This document shows, piece after piece, positions 1-8,777 of a stretch of 64,000 nt of DNA. A model generated the notes under the pieces. The model was not told the DNA's origin, made no database searches, and saw nothing but the letters and a program-made list of their open reading frames with translations. The translations under genes were made by a program, and so were the position numbers. Position 1 is the stretch's first letter. The number at the start of each line of letters is the position of its first letter. The DNA comes from UBA2882 sp051877575. GTDB lineage: Bacteria; Bacillota; Clostridia; Lachnospirales; Lachnospiraceae. The stretch is taken from assembly GCA_051877575.1 (NCBI GenBank), contig JBJEJA010000020.1:1-64000 (forward strand), written 5' to 3'.

Positions 1-32
1 CTATAATCAACCGATATATTTTCTACACTCAT
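1..32 (-). CDS. Start of a gene truncated by the left edge (possible LXG toxin)
   Basis: Only ten codons are visible (MSVENISVDY), beginning with ATG at 32 behind a strong AGGAGG ribosome site about 6 nt upstream. It lies 12 nt after the stop of the YwqI-like gene and continues the same operon. Nothing in ten residues identifies a family. Synteny is suggestive: in Bacillus subtilis a DUF5082 gene (ywqH) and a DUF5344 gene (ywqI) precede the LXG toxin gene ywqJ, and the same pair of small helical genes stands here. A second LXG-type effector is therefore an inference from position only. Confidence 0.55.
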   Translation of the reverse strand, partial: MSVENISVDY

Positions 33-43
33 AGTATTCCTCC

Positions 44-334
44 TTAACAACATGTATCAATATTGTCGATAGCTCTTTCAAAGCTGTCAATCATTTCATT
101 TTCTGAATCCTGCATCATTTCTATAGAATCCTGAATGATATCCAACGCAGATAAAAGTTTTGCTACGTTTGGCGTCACATTCTCGACATAGAATCCGCCA
201 TCTCTGCAATTCACTGCTTCTATCTTGCTTTTTATCGTTTCGATCTGTCTGATGAAACTGTTCTGTGTACGTCTGAAATCTGCACAAAATGATGCATATT
301 CCTCTTCTCCTACTCCTACCTTTACTGCTGCCAT
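44..334 (-). CDS. Small helical T7SS accessory protein, YwqI/DUF5344-like
   Basis: This 96-residue protein has no signal peptide or membrane segment and reads as two amphipathic helices with a break near residues 42-53. It ends Cys-Cys. Size, all-helical character and position behind essC and a YwqH-like gene fit the small WXG100-like proteins that accompany LXG toxins and help load them into the EssC channel. The assignment to the DUF5344 (YwqI) type rests on synteny and general look. It is separated by 16 nt from the upstream gene and by 12 nt from the truncated downstream gene, so co-translation is likely. It could equally be a generic WXG100-like protein, although no W-x-G motif is present. 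Confidence 0.6.
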   Translation of the reverse strand: MAAVKVGVGEEEYASFCADFRRTQNSFIRQIETIKSKIEAVNCRDGGFYVENVTPNVAKLLSALDIIQDSIEMMQDSENEMIDSFERAIDNIDTCC

Positions 335-350
335 AGTTCAATTCCTCCTT

Positions 351-764
351 TTACAACTGACTTAACAGAGAAGCTCTCTGTGCAGAGAGTTTCCCCGCAT
401 AGGCTTCCAGTGCACTAAGCTGTGCCTGTAATTCATTTAACAAAGATGCTGTATCCGAAATCCCGGTATTGATATCCGATACAACCGTTGTCATATAAGT
501 TTTCAACCGATCCGCCATTTCTCCTTCAAATACATCTGTTGTTACAATCTGCGTATATCTCGCATCACTATGCAGGGTCCTGTTCACATTTCTCCAACTC
601 TCCAATGCTCCGTTCAGAGAAGTTTCATAACCGGACAACGTGTTTTTCGACTGATTGCATTTCTGCAATTTTCCGTCAATCACATGAATCTGTTCCCATA
701 TCCTGTTAATTCTCTCTTGTTCCTGCCTTGCCTGTTCCTGCCTTACTTTGTCCATATCTGCCAT
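351..764 (-). CDS. Coiled-coil T7SS accessory protein, YwqH/DUF5082-like
   Basis: The protein has 137 residues, is soluble and almost entirely helical. A charged coiled-coil N-terminus rich in Gln, Glu and Arg (about residues 5-40) and a C-terminal coiled coil (about 95-137) flank a middle part with a conserved-looking W near residue 57. This is the usual look of DUF5082 proteins such as B. subtilis YwqH, found directly upstream of LXG toxin genes. It begins 3 nt after the essC stop, so it is the first gene of a cassette attached to the end of the secretion operon. Its likely job is as a partner or chaperone for a cognate LXG effector, inferred from context. Confidence 0.6.
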   Translation of the reverse strand: MADMDKVRQEQARQEQERINRIWEQIHVIDGKLQKCNQSKNTLSGYETSLNGALESWRNVNRTLHSDARYTQIVTTDVFEGEMADRLKTYMTTVVSDINTGISDTASLLNELQAQLSALEAYAGKLSAQRASLLSQL

Positions 765-767
765 TTA

Positions 768-3700
768 CTACACCTCCATATATTTTGCCAACATAATTTT
801 TCGATTCACACCATTTGTATGTTGATATCCATATTCAACACTTCGATTTTCTTCTCTGATTCCGGTATAATCGAAAATTTTTTGTTCCTTGATATTTCCA
901 AGAATAATTCCGGTCTTGCATTCACTGAGCATTTCCATGAATCTGCCTGAACGGATCGGAATCTTCGGATCCGAAGTCACAATAACACCGATTCCCAGTT
1001 TCACTGCTTCTTCCAGTATATCCAGCTTTTCCGCTTTTCCTTCTCTGCTAAGCAACGCATACAGTTCCTGTATCACATCTATAACAACAAACATCGGCTC
1101 CTGATTTAGTGCAAAGTCATACAACGTCAATGTCAAATCATCCAATTTGGCTTCTTCATAATCCTCCTTTCTTCGCTCACATTCCTTAACGATTTCCTGC
1201 AAGATACCGCAAACCGCTTCACCATCAACCGCATATCTGAGTTTCTCACGATTCATAAACTGGGCAGATGTGCGCTTATCCTGATCCAAAAGCCAGATTC
1301 GCTTTCCGCAAAGGTAATGCAACGCCTGATGAAGCACATTGGTCCGTCCGCTTCCGCTTCCGCCGATAATCACTCCTATGCCCTTGCTCATGTCCAGATA
1401 CTGTACTTCCAGTTTATCGACATCGATTCCCACCGGAATGCCGTTTCTGCATTCTTCGTATCCCGGATAATCAGGTAGCATTTCACAGTACAATTCTTCC
1501 GGCAGAACGGGAATTCCTTTTGCACGTTTCTCTGTACTGGCCTGTGCGATCTTTTGTACCAGTGCCTTTAGATTGGCATTGTATGATAGCTCCGTATCAC
1601 AGGCTACCGGCGTGTAAATCTGCATAACATTTACATTTTCCCTCTTTACCAGTGCCCTTCCCTTTTTATTTTCCGGAAGTCCGTAATCACTCCGCCCGAT
1701 CAAGGATCGGTTTTCACTGTCATCAAAGTTGTAGCCTGCGATTCTTTCTTTAATATTGTTGAGTACAGCCCCTCTCATGGCATTGATCCTGCTCATACTG
1801 ATCAGCAGATAAATACCGAGACCCGCACCATCACGGGCCACCTTTTGGATGAACTGTTCCGCTCCATCGCCCAGTTCTTTAAATGAATCAAAATTATCAA
1901 TTACAAGAACCAGTATCCTAAGCGGTTCCGGCTGACTGGCATTATAAACGGAAATATTTTGTGCCATGGCCTTTGCAAATTTCCTTTTGCGCTCTGCCAT
2001 TTCATCTTCGATCAGCTTTTGAAATCTGGCAATTTTTTCGCTGTCATCCAGTCCCATATAATCTGCAACATGAGGCAGTCCCCGCAATGGGATCAATGCA
2101 CTGTTGCCCAGATCCAAGATATAAAAATTCAGGTTTCTGACAGAATTCTTCATGGCAAGTCCCATAACCACATTTGTTAAAAAGACCGTTTTCCCGTAAC
2201 CGCCTGATGCCATATAGAGCAGATGTCCGTTCTTTATCAAATTCAATCGATACTCCTCCTGTATCTGTTCCTCCGGCACATCAATCATGCCAATGCCCAA
2301 TGTATAATCACCTTCCGAAAACAGGGCGCTGTCTTTTACTTCTTTTGTATAAGGCGACTCCATATGATCGGACAAAGGCGGCAGCCAAGGCTTCTTGACC
2401 TCCACTGCATGTTCTTTTTCATAAAGCTCATGGAGATAATCAACGACTACATCCAACTGTGTCGCCTTAATCTGGTTGCTTTCCATGGAACCGCTTAAAT
2501 CCTGATTGATCAGCCTTCCCTGTCCGAGTGCATTGACAAGATATACCCTGTCATCCTCTTTTTCCTCCTCTGTTTGTTCGCCCGAATAGGCAGCACCACT
2601 CCATGCGGACTGGAACAATTCGTAGATCTCATTATTTCCTACCTGCAGATATGCCCTTCCGGCCTGTGTAATATTGGCTGCATCCGGAGTCTTTAACATC
2701 TCCTTACTGTCTCCGGCATTCTGCACTTTCAAACACAATTTAAATTTGCTGTTTGTCCATATCTGATCATCCACTACACCGCTTGGTTTTTGCGTCGCAA
2801 GAATCAGGTGAATTCCTAAGCTTCGTCCGATTCTGGCTGCGGAAACCAATTCACTCATAAACTCCGGTTGCTCTTTCTTCAATTCTGCAAACTCATCGCT
2901 GATCAAAAACAGATGGGGTAAAGGTTCTTTTACCTTTCCAAGTTTAAACAACTTATTATATCCATTGATATGGTTCACATTATTGTCACTAAAGATTCTC
3001 TGCCTGCGTGACAATTCGCTTTTTATGGAAGCCATCGCTCTCATACTCTCTGCCTTATCCAGGTTGGTAATTGTCCCCAGCAGATGCGGAAGCTTTGCAA
3101 AGAGGTTTGCCATACCGCCTCCCTTATAATCAATCAGCAGAAATCCCACTTCATAGGGGTGGAAATTGACTGCAAGGGACAGGATATAGGACTGCACAAT
3201 CTCTGATTTACCCGATCCGGTAGTTCCTGCTACCAATCCGTGGGGACCATGTGCCTTTTCATGAAGATTCAATTCTACATAGTCGTCTGTAGCCCTCACA
3301 CCGAGTGGTACAGCCAAGGATTTATGGGATTCATTCTTTCTCCATCTTTCCGCCACATTTAATTCCTGTGGATGCTCAATGCCATACATATCAAAAAAGG
3401 TAATGGATTCCGGTATCTTACTGCTGATCCCCTGCTCATGGATCAATGCACTTAAATTTCTTGCCATCCCCTCCAGATCCACTCCGCTCACATGTTGTAT
3501 TTCAAAATCTCTGTCCTTCTTTTCGCCTTCCTCCATCAGGAGCGTTCCGTTCTCGGAATTGTGTAGCAGGCAGACAGTCTTGACATTTTCCGGCAGATTA
3601 GCCTTTTGATCCGTTGTATAAATCATGCTAAATCCCAATGTCAGCTGTTTACTTTGCAGATACTCCATAATGGCATGATTCAAAATCAGTTTGGGCTCAT

Positions 3701-4964
3701 CAACAATAAACAGATAATATGGTGAAAATACCGTATCCTGCTTTTCCTCCTCCATCTTCATTTTTCTCTCTTTCAATACCTGTTGAATACTGCCCAATAT
3801 CTGGTCTCTTGCCTGCTCCGAGCTAATTCTTCCGTATACATTGATCGCCTGTATCCTCAAATGAGGATACCAGTTTACATATTCAAATTCTTCATCATAA
3901 TCTTTATTATGTATAAAGATAATCTGTAAATCCCGGTAACTCTGAAAGAACGTCATCTGTGCCAGCAGATATTTAAGCTGTTCGTGTACATTTGCCTTGG
4001 AACCCACAATACCTAAATGTGCTCTTTTCAAATCAATTTGTACAGGAATATGCTCTATCTTCTTAAAGTCCTTGGGAATTGCTTTTGCTTCTTCCGCCAG
4101 TTCATCCTTCTTAATTTCCAACTCCTTGACTTGTGTTGTCACTTCTACAGAGGATTTTCCCCTGTAATACCCAAGATTTATATTCAGAAAATCATCATCC
4201 AACAGGCTTCTCTCATAAATACGGCTGCTGTATCGGTTTACCATATGCTCCAACTCCGGCAATGTGGGATTTTGGTACTCCAATGCTTCCTTTTCTTCTT
4301 TTCTTGCCTTGATAATACGCTGTCTGGTTTCCAGCAGATAATTTTCATACATGGATTCACGGTCTTTATTGTCCTTTTTGATTTCCCTCGTTTCCGCTAT
4401 AAAGCGTTGTACAGAAAAAATAGTCGTAATGATGGTCATTCCGATACTCATAAAAATATAAGGTCCTCTTTTTAGGAAAATTCCCATTGCGACCGTAAAT
4501 GCCAACATACAAAGAGGCGGTATAATCATCTGTGCCAGTCCACCCTTTGTAATTTCTTTTTTCTGTGGCGGTCCCTGCACTTCTATTTTTTGCTTGTGCA
4601 CCTTATAGATAACTCTCGGAGAACGTTTATAAAACGGAAACCCTTCAAAATATGCTGCCTTTTCCTTACAGAGCAGCAATGTTGTCTGTATCCGTTCCTC
4701 ATTCCCTTCTATTTCCAAATACTCTGCAAAAAAAGTTATGGCATTCTGATAAAAGGTCAAGGTGTCTCCTTCTTCTATACTCAATTGATTTTCTGATACG
4801 GGCGTATCATTAAGATATACATTTTCCGCCACATTTCCCTTGATCAAAATCACATCACGATCTATCAATATTTGGATTGGCAGATCCCTTACCCTGATAT
4901 CCGCACCGGAATTTTCATCTTGATCCGCAATCCATATTTTTTCTTTTCTTTCATAACATCGCAT
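768..4964 (-). CDS. essC: Type VII secretion membrane ATPase EssC (FtsK/SpoIIIE family)
   Basis: This is the motor of the T7SSb machine, 1398 residues, about the usual EssC length. Residues 1-100 look like the N-terminal forkhead-associated domain. Two membrane helices follow at about 144-162 and 168-187, then three cytoplasmic ATPase domains. D1 has a good Walker A (GTTGSGKS, 580-587) and Walker B (LFLISDE, 685-691). D2 has ASGGYGKT at 919-926 and a Walker B-like LVLVIDN near 1018. D3 has GGSGSGRT at 1201-1208, where the Walker lysine is Arg, and MFVVIDV near 1291. Only D1 looks fully catalytic; degenerate D2/D3 with roles in substrate binding is typical of the family. It follows essB by 19 nt and precedes the YwqH-like gene by 3 nt. 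Confidence 0.97.
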   Translation of the reverse strand: MRCYERKEKIWIADQDENSGADIRVRDLPIQILIDRDVILIKGNVAENVYLNDTPVSENQLSIEEGDTLTFYQNAITFFAEYLEIEGNEERIQTTLLLCKEKAAYFEGFPFYKRSPRVIYKVHKQKIEVQGPPQKKEITKGGLAQMIIPPLCMLAFTVAMGIFLKRGPYIFMSIGMTIITTIFSVQRFIAETREIKKDNKDRESMYENYLLETRQRIIKARKEEKEALEYQNPTLPELEHMVNRYSSRIYERSLLDDDFLNINLGYYRGKSSVEVTTQVKELEIKKDELAEEAKAIPKDFKKIEHIPVQIDLKRAHLGIVGSKANVHEQLKYLLAQMTFFQSYRDLQIIFIHNKDYDEEFEYVNWYPHLRIQAINVYGRISSEQARDQILGSIQQVLKERKMKMEEEKQDTVFSPYYLFIVDEPKLILNHAIMEYLQSKQLTLGFSMIYTTDQKANLPENVKTVCLLHNSENGTLLMEEGEKKDRDFEIQHVSGVDLEGMARNLSALIHEQGISSKIPESITFFDMYGIEHPQELNVAERWRKNESHKSLAVPLGVRATDDYVELNLHEKAHGPHGLVAGTTGSGKSEIVQSYILSLAVNFHPYEVGFLLIDYKGGGMANLFAKLPHLLGTITNLDKAESMRAMASIKSELSRRQRIFSDNNVNHINGYNKLFKLGKVKEPLPHLFLISDEFAELKKEQPEFMSELVSAARIGRSLGIHLILATQKPSGVVDDQIWTNSKFKLCLKVQNAGDSKEMLKTPDAANITQAGRAYLQVGNNEIYELFQSAWSGAAYSGEQTEEEKEDDRVYLVNALGQGRLINQDLSGSMESNQIKATQLDVVVDYLHELYEKEHAVEVKKPWLPPLSDHMESPYTKEVKDSALFSEGDYTLGIGMIDVPEEQIQEEYRLNLIKNGHLLYMASGGYGKTVFLTNVVMGLAMKNSVRNLNFYILDLGNSALIPLRGLPHVADYMGLDDSEKIARFQKLIEDEMAERKRKFAKAMAQNISVYNASQPEPLRILVLVIDNFDSFKELGDGAEQFIQKVARDGAGLGIYLLISMSRINAMRGAVLNNIKERIAGYNFDDSENRSLIGRSDYGLPENKKGRALVKRENVNVMQIYTPVACDTELSYNANLKALVQKIAQASTEKRAKGIPVLPEELYCEMLPDYPGYEECRNGIPVGIDVDKLEVQYLDMSKGIGVIIGGSGSGRTNVLHQALHYLCGKRIWLLDQDKRTSAQFMNREKLRYAVDGEAVCGILQEIVKECERRKEDYEEAKLDDLTLTLYDFALNQEPMFVVIDVIQELYALLSREGKAEKLDILEEAVKLGIGVIVTSDPKIPIRSGRFMEMLSECKTGIILGNIKEQKIFDYTGIREENRSVEYGYQHTNGVNRKIMLAKYMEV

Positions 4965-4983
4965 CTGCTCTTACCCCTCTGCA

Positions 4984-6120
4984 TTACTGCTCTTCTGTGG
5001 TATATTTCTCGCCCATTGATTTTATCTCATTATTCAATGTGTCCAGTCTTGATTTTTTTTCTTCTCCATCCATGTTGGTGTCATTTTCCAGCATATCGAT
5101 TTCTTTCATATATGCATAAATCAACAGTTTGTCATCCGACAAAGTCAATGCCAGATTTTCTGCCTGCACAACATCCAGTCTTCCGAGGCTGATCCAATAC
5201 TCCAATTCCTTTTCGTTACTGTTAATGGAAAGTCTGGATACAATATTGTTGATCTCATCCTGTTTAAAGCTTTCCGTACTTGCATAAGACACTGCAAGAA
5301 TATACTTTGTATAGGTATCCATATTCTCCACATCTATACTTTTCATGCTGTCGATACATCCGACATAATCTTTAGTTATAAACCGCTGGTTTGCCATAAC
5401 CAATGCCTTTTGTTCGGGAACTATAAATGCACCATAATAAACAGTTAGTCCACCGGCAGCTATGCCGACAATCAGCATGACGATTGCCAGTACCTTCCAT
5501 ACAAAATATTTTGTTTTGGATACCTCCCGTACTTTCTTTCGCCTATTGCTGATAAAGTCATCTCTTTGTTTTCTTAAGACGCTCAAAAGCTCCTGCATAT
5601 CAGCCGCATCCATGATGCTTCTCATACTCTTATCCTTCTTCAGAATTTCCAATCCGCTATCTAACACCTGACTGATCTTATATTTTTTACTTAAAAGTCC
5701 GCCTGCAACGCACTGATAGGCATACAGGAATGCTCCTTCATCCGCTTTTCCGTCTCTTCCGTACAAATCTCTTGCCTTCACATAAGGAAGCATATTTTCA
5801 TCATAAAAAATATTTTTTTCACTGATATCAATACGATATTGTTCAAATACCTCATACAGTTTGGAAAAATTGATCAGAAACTGTCTTTTGCACTCTTCCG
5901 ATTCCTGTTCCATTTCCTTTAGCGATTTCAATCCTGCTACATCATATACAAATGTAACCTCCTCCAAGGATTCTTCAAAAGAACAGGGAATCAATCCCTG
6001 CACATCTTTAGTCAATTTCAAATAGTCAAAAGTATCTTCCGCTGCCAGAGAAGACTTCTTGATGGTTTCCCTGATACTGTCCCGATCTGTTATTTTTTCC
6101 GTTGCCTGCACTTTTATCAC
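4984..6120 (-). CDS. essB: Type VII secretion protein EssB (pseudokinase-like membrane protein)
   Basis: A 378-residue protein with a soluble N-terminal domain (about 1-205), a single membrane helix at about 208-230 and an extracytoplasmic helical domain (about 235-370). This is the EssB/YukC layout: a cytoplasmic pseudokinase fold, one transmembrane helix and an external domain. The kinase active-site motifs are absent, as known for the family. The gene sits between yukD and essC with spacings of 11 and 19 nt, the canonical order. EssB dimers form the core membrane complex with EssC. Confidence 0.93.
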   Translation of the reverse strand: MIKVQATEKITDRDSIRETIKKSSLAAEDTFDYLKLTKDVQGLIPCSFEESLEEVTFVYDVAGLKSLKEMEQESEECKRQFLINFSKLYEVFEQYRIDISEKNIFYDENMLPYVKARDLYGRDGKADEGAFLYAYQCVAGGLLSKKYKISQVLDSGLEILKKDKSMRSIMDAADMQELLSVLRKQRDDFISNRRKKVREVSKTKYFVWKVLAIVMLIVGIAAGGLTVYYGAFIVPEQKALVMANQRFITKDYVGCIDSMKSIDVENMDTYTKYILAVSYASTESFKQDEINNIVSRLSINSNEKELEYWISLGRLDVVQAENLALTLSDDKLLIYAYMKEIDMLENDTNMDGEEKKSRLDTLNNEIKSMGEKYTTEEQ

Positions 6121-6131
6121 CTTATCCTTCC

Positions 6132-6377
6132 TTATTCATTGTTTAACAGTAAAATATCTCCACTGAAAATCATCTCATGTTCATAGTTTTCGTTTAAATT
6201 GATTCTTCTTTTGGTTCTGTATGACTTTACCCTGACAGGATTTAAAAGCCCGCTCATGACATCCGCCATATTGTCTTCCAAGACTCTGATTGTCGTAGCA
6301 ACCTTTTGTTTATTATCAACCTGTATATTAAAATCCCTATGCTCAACACAATTTCGCATTGTAACGGTTATTTTCAT
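6132..6377 (-). CDS. Ubiquitin-like T7SS protein YukD/EsaB
   Basis: The protein has 81 residues when started at the ATG at 6377, which overlaps the stop of the essA-like gene in an ATGA arrangement. An in-frame start 10 codons upstream is less likely because it runs into the upstream coding frame. The sequence begins with beta-strand-like MKITVTMRNC and is compact, matching the YukD/EsaB ubiquitin-fold family that sits just before essB in Bacillota T7SS operons. No C-terminal Gly-Gly is present, so no conjugation is expected. EsaB is a cytoplasmic regulatory or assembly component of the machine. Confidence 0.85.
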   Translation of the reverse strand: MKITVTMRNCVEHRDFNIQVDNKQKVATTIRVLEDNMADVMSGLLNPVRVKSYRTKRRINLNENYEHEMIFSGDILLLNNE

Positions 6378-6808
6378 TTTTTCTTTCTCCTTCGTCCTAC
6401 CAGCCAAAAAACAGCACCGGCAATCAAAATTCCTACAAAAATATATAAATATGCGGATATATCAAATTTTCCGGCAACATCCTGTGTATAATCAAATTTA
6501 ATAACTGCTTCCGTATCTGCTGCCATCACAGTCTGAAATATCTGTTCTTTTTCTCCGTTATCGAAGCCTTCTTGCGTTAACATTACATCAGCAAAAATCT
6601 CTTCCCGGCTCTGCTGCTCTGTTTGTCTGACCTGCTCCTCTGTCTGTTCAAACTCTTCTGTAAACATATGTACTTGAAATCTGTCACATAATGAAGTTGA
6701 CTGCTGCCCCTGCCAGTTTAAATCTTCTACTCTGAGATTTAATACTGCCTCCGGATTGGTACTGTTTTCACTTACCGAAGCATCTGTTCCTGTTTCCAGC
6801 CTTTCCAT
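6374..6808 (-). CDS. essA: EssA-like T7SS membrane protein
   Basis: A 144-residue protein with a long hydrophilic, Gln/Glu-rich stretch (about 45-85), a membrane helix near the C-terminus (about 117-138, AYLYIFVGILIAGAVFWLVG) and a positive tail RRRKKK. This C-terminal-anchor layout and the place in front of yukD, essB and essC match EssA. Sequence identity to characterised EssA is not obvious by eye, so the call rests mainly on layout and synteny. The ATG at 6808 is chosen over an in-frame ATG at 6853 because GAAGGA lies 9 nt before it and the longer form would overlap the preceding gene. Its stop overlaps the yukD start. Confidence 0.7.
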   Translation of the reverse strand: MERLETGTDASVSENSTNPEAVLNLRVEDLNWQGQQSTSLCDRFQVHMFTEEFEQTEEQVRQTEQQSREEIFADVMLTQEGFDNGEKEQIFQTVMAADTEAVIKFDYTQDVAGKFDISAYLYIFVGILIAGAVFWLVGRRRKKK

Positions 6809-6830
6809 ACTACTCTGTCCTTCTCTGCTT

Positions 6831-7130
6831 TCATTCTTTCGGCAAATAGCCATGATACATTCCCATATCTATCTTCATATCCGTATCCAAACCATCCAAG
6901 TTAGCTGCAATCTTTTGAATAATATCTGCATCTCTCGTCACTGCAGATGCATAAGATGCCAATAAAGTTATCATACTGTTGTAAGCACTGTTGCATGCAT
7001 CCTTACAGCTATGATTGGTCCCATCTACTTCCATAAACGGAACGGATGCCAACTCGTTCGATGCAGATTTCAAGGAACAAACACATCCTATGGCTCTCGC
7101 TGTATCACTCATTAAGATCGAATCATCCAT
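6831..7130 (-). CDS. Small helical T7SS protein, DUF3130/TIGR04197-like
   Basis: This 99-residue protein is predicted to be two helices around a central turn near residues 35-42, with an ending containing repeated Asp residues (LDGLDTDMKID). It has no signal or membrane segment and no W-x-G motif. Small proteins of this kind (TIGR04197/DUF3130) accompany LXG effectors and carry their export signal jointly with the LXG domain. It overlaps the end of the third paralogous membrane-protein gene by 8 nt, has a strong AGGAGAGGA ribosome site, and precedes essA. It could be the partner of the LXG protein encoded upstream or an independent substrate. Confidence 0.6.
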   Translation of the reverse strand: MDDSILMSDTARAIGCVCSLKSASNELASVPFMEVDGTNHSCKDACNSAYNSMITLLASYASAVTRDADIIQKIAANLDGLDTDMKIDMGMYHGYLPKE

Positions 7131-7926
7131 TTTGTTCCTCTCCTTTTTGTGTTTTTTTTATTTTACTTTTCACAAAATCTCTGTTTAAATAGATAAAAAA
7201 TAAAAACAGGAGAATATGTAGAACGATTATCTTCCACATACAGTATTTCTTATTCCGTCTGATTTCATGCTCCTTCATCTCATACATGATATCCTCAAAT
7301 CCCTGCCTGTTCTTCTCAGCAATTTCTGCAACCTCCTCCAAAGTCATCCCTGTGTGTTTTTCGATGTCCTCCTCGGAACATCCACCATTCACAACGTATG
7401 CTCCGTTCTTCTCGATAAGATTAAAACCATAATCTTCACTCCCTCCAAATCCATTATTATAAGAAATTTGTACCCTAATATTGGAACTACCGTTTAACGA
7501 AAATGAGAAGTAAAGACTTTTGGCTACTACCGTCGATGTATCCCTTTGCTCGACATGACCATAGATAAGATAATCAGTCCCTTTTGCATATGTGTGACCT
7601 GCAAAATTATACTCATGACTATTGGTATCCCGGTTATCAAATTTGCGATATTCCGTATAATCCATATCCGGTATTATCTTTGCCCAGATCTCATATACTG
7701 CCGAAAATCTTGGATCTGTTCTTCCCAGTACCACTTTATCAATGTCTTCCCACCGTGCATCATATTCCGGTGCCATAAATGTCTCTGCCATCTCAAGCGG
7801 TGTGTTGAGACTTTCCAGTGTTTTTTGATATTCCCGGTACGATTCGATAGCCTTACAGCACAGACAAATGTGTAATGAAAGCGCAGCACATCCAAAGAGT
7901 ATGTTTCTGATGCGTTTAGTTTTCAT
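7123..7926 (-). CDS. Double-pass membrane protein, putative T7SS immunity protein (paralogue 3)
   Basis: A 267-residue protein: an N-terminal membrane helix (about 7-27), a soluble domain of about 190 residues, a second helix (about 230-248, IIVLHILLFLFFIYL) and a Lys-rich cytoplasmic tail. Basic residues at both ends imply an extracytoplasmic central domain. It is a close paralogue of the protein at 8778-9599, sharing ESLNTPLEMAETF and the stretch GGCSEEDIEKHTGMTLEE. The nearest upstream effector gene is an LXG protein. Membrane-tethered immunity proteins with an external domain, often in tandem copies, are known for LXG toxins that act outside the membrane (TipC for TelC in Streptococcus intermedius). 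Immunity function is inferred from this context. Confidence 0.6.
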   Translation of the reverse strand: MKTKRIRNILFGCAALSLHICLCCKAIESYREYQKTLESLNTPLEMAETFMAPEYDARWEDIDKVVLGRTDPRFSAVYEIWAKIIPDMDYTEYRKFDNRDTNSHEYNFAGHTYAKGTDYLIYGHVEQRDTSTVVAKSLYFSFSLNGSSNIRVQISYNNGFGGSEDYGFNLIEKNGAYVVNGGCSEEDIEKHTGMTLEEVAEIAEKNRQGFEDIMYEMKEHEIRRNKKYCMWKIIVLHILLFLFFIYLNRDFVKSKIKKTQKGEEQNG

Positions 7927-7956
7927 CCTGTTCTTCCTCTCTTTGCAAATATAATA

Positions 7957-8755
7957 TCAACCTTTTCCGTCTTTTTTATTTTCTGTTTCCTGCATTTTTC
8001 TCCGACTTTTTTCATATTTGTAAATTATCAAAATCCATCCTACAACTATCAACAATATTTCCAAAATCAGTTTTATAATCTCAACAGCTTTCATGCGTGC
8101 TCTCATTCTATATAGTATTGTTTCCAATCTATCCTGATTTGCCTTTGCAATTTCCACCATTTCATCAATTTTCAATTCTGTTTTATGTTCTATATCTTTT
8201 ACATCAGCTTTAGCAAAGTCACCGTTTTCATAAATGTATGGCTCATATTTTTCTTCTTTATAAAAAATGTAAAAGTATTCTTCCTTCCAACAAGCATTTT
8301 CCTTATCAAAAACGTCAATAACTCCGGATATCAGGTCAATACGATTACCATGATAGAAATATTTGCTGCTAAGAGATATTCCCGGCGTTCCGACTACCGT
8401 TTCACATCCAATCCCATCTTTTGCACTTTCCCAAATGGTATAATGATAGCTTTCTTCTTTTTCCGCATTATTTTCCCATATAAAAAGTTCATAAATATAT
8501 TCCGTATTGGCTTCAAGCCACTCTGTATGCTGTTCCGCAACATCAATTCCTTCTATTCCTCTCCATAAAAAATCATATTTCGGATGCATATACTTGTCCG
8601 CTATGTCTATAGGATTTTCTAACGCATTTATCTTTTCTATTTCTAAAATATGCTTTTGGATTCTTGCTATTAAGATACATAGTCCAAGTATAGAGATAAT
8701 TATATAGACTACTATAACGATCCGCTTATTTGCTTTTTTTCATTCTCCTCATCAT
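7957..8755 (-). pseudogene. Frameshifted paralogue of the membrane immunity-like proteins (paralogue 2)
   Basis: The intact reading frame begins only at an internal ATG at 8589 (210 codons) and lacks the N-terminal membrane helix seen in both neighbours. Reading upstream in the same frame gives codons for ANKRI and a hydrophobic helix and then ALENPIDIADKYMHPKYDF, matching ANKRI and ESLNTPLEMAETFMAPEYD of the paralogue at 8778-9599. The proper start (ATG at 8755, 8752 or 8743, behind GGAAGAG) is out of frame by one base. The break falls at a run of seven A on the coding strand (plus 8734-8740); six A would restore one continuous gene. It may be a decayed copy, a phase-variable gene switched off, or a sequencing error in a homopolymer. 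The C-terminal half has diverged from the other two copies but keeps the second membrane helix. Confidence 0.75.
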
Positions 8756-8777
8756 TTTCCACTCTTCCCGTGTTCTA

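Noticed and set aside
4017..4475. Plus-strand open frame of 152 codons inside essC
   Set aside because: It is antisense to a strongly conserved gene, has no ribosome site and its product has no recognisable feature. The same applies to other long plus-strand frames opposite alaS, ispH and the M16C gene.
8734..8743. Programmed -1 ribosomal frameshifting at the A7 run of the middle paralogue
   Set aside because: The frame needed downstream is reached by dropping one base (+1), not by -1 slippage. Transcriptional slippage or a mutation fits better.
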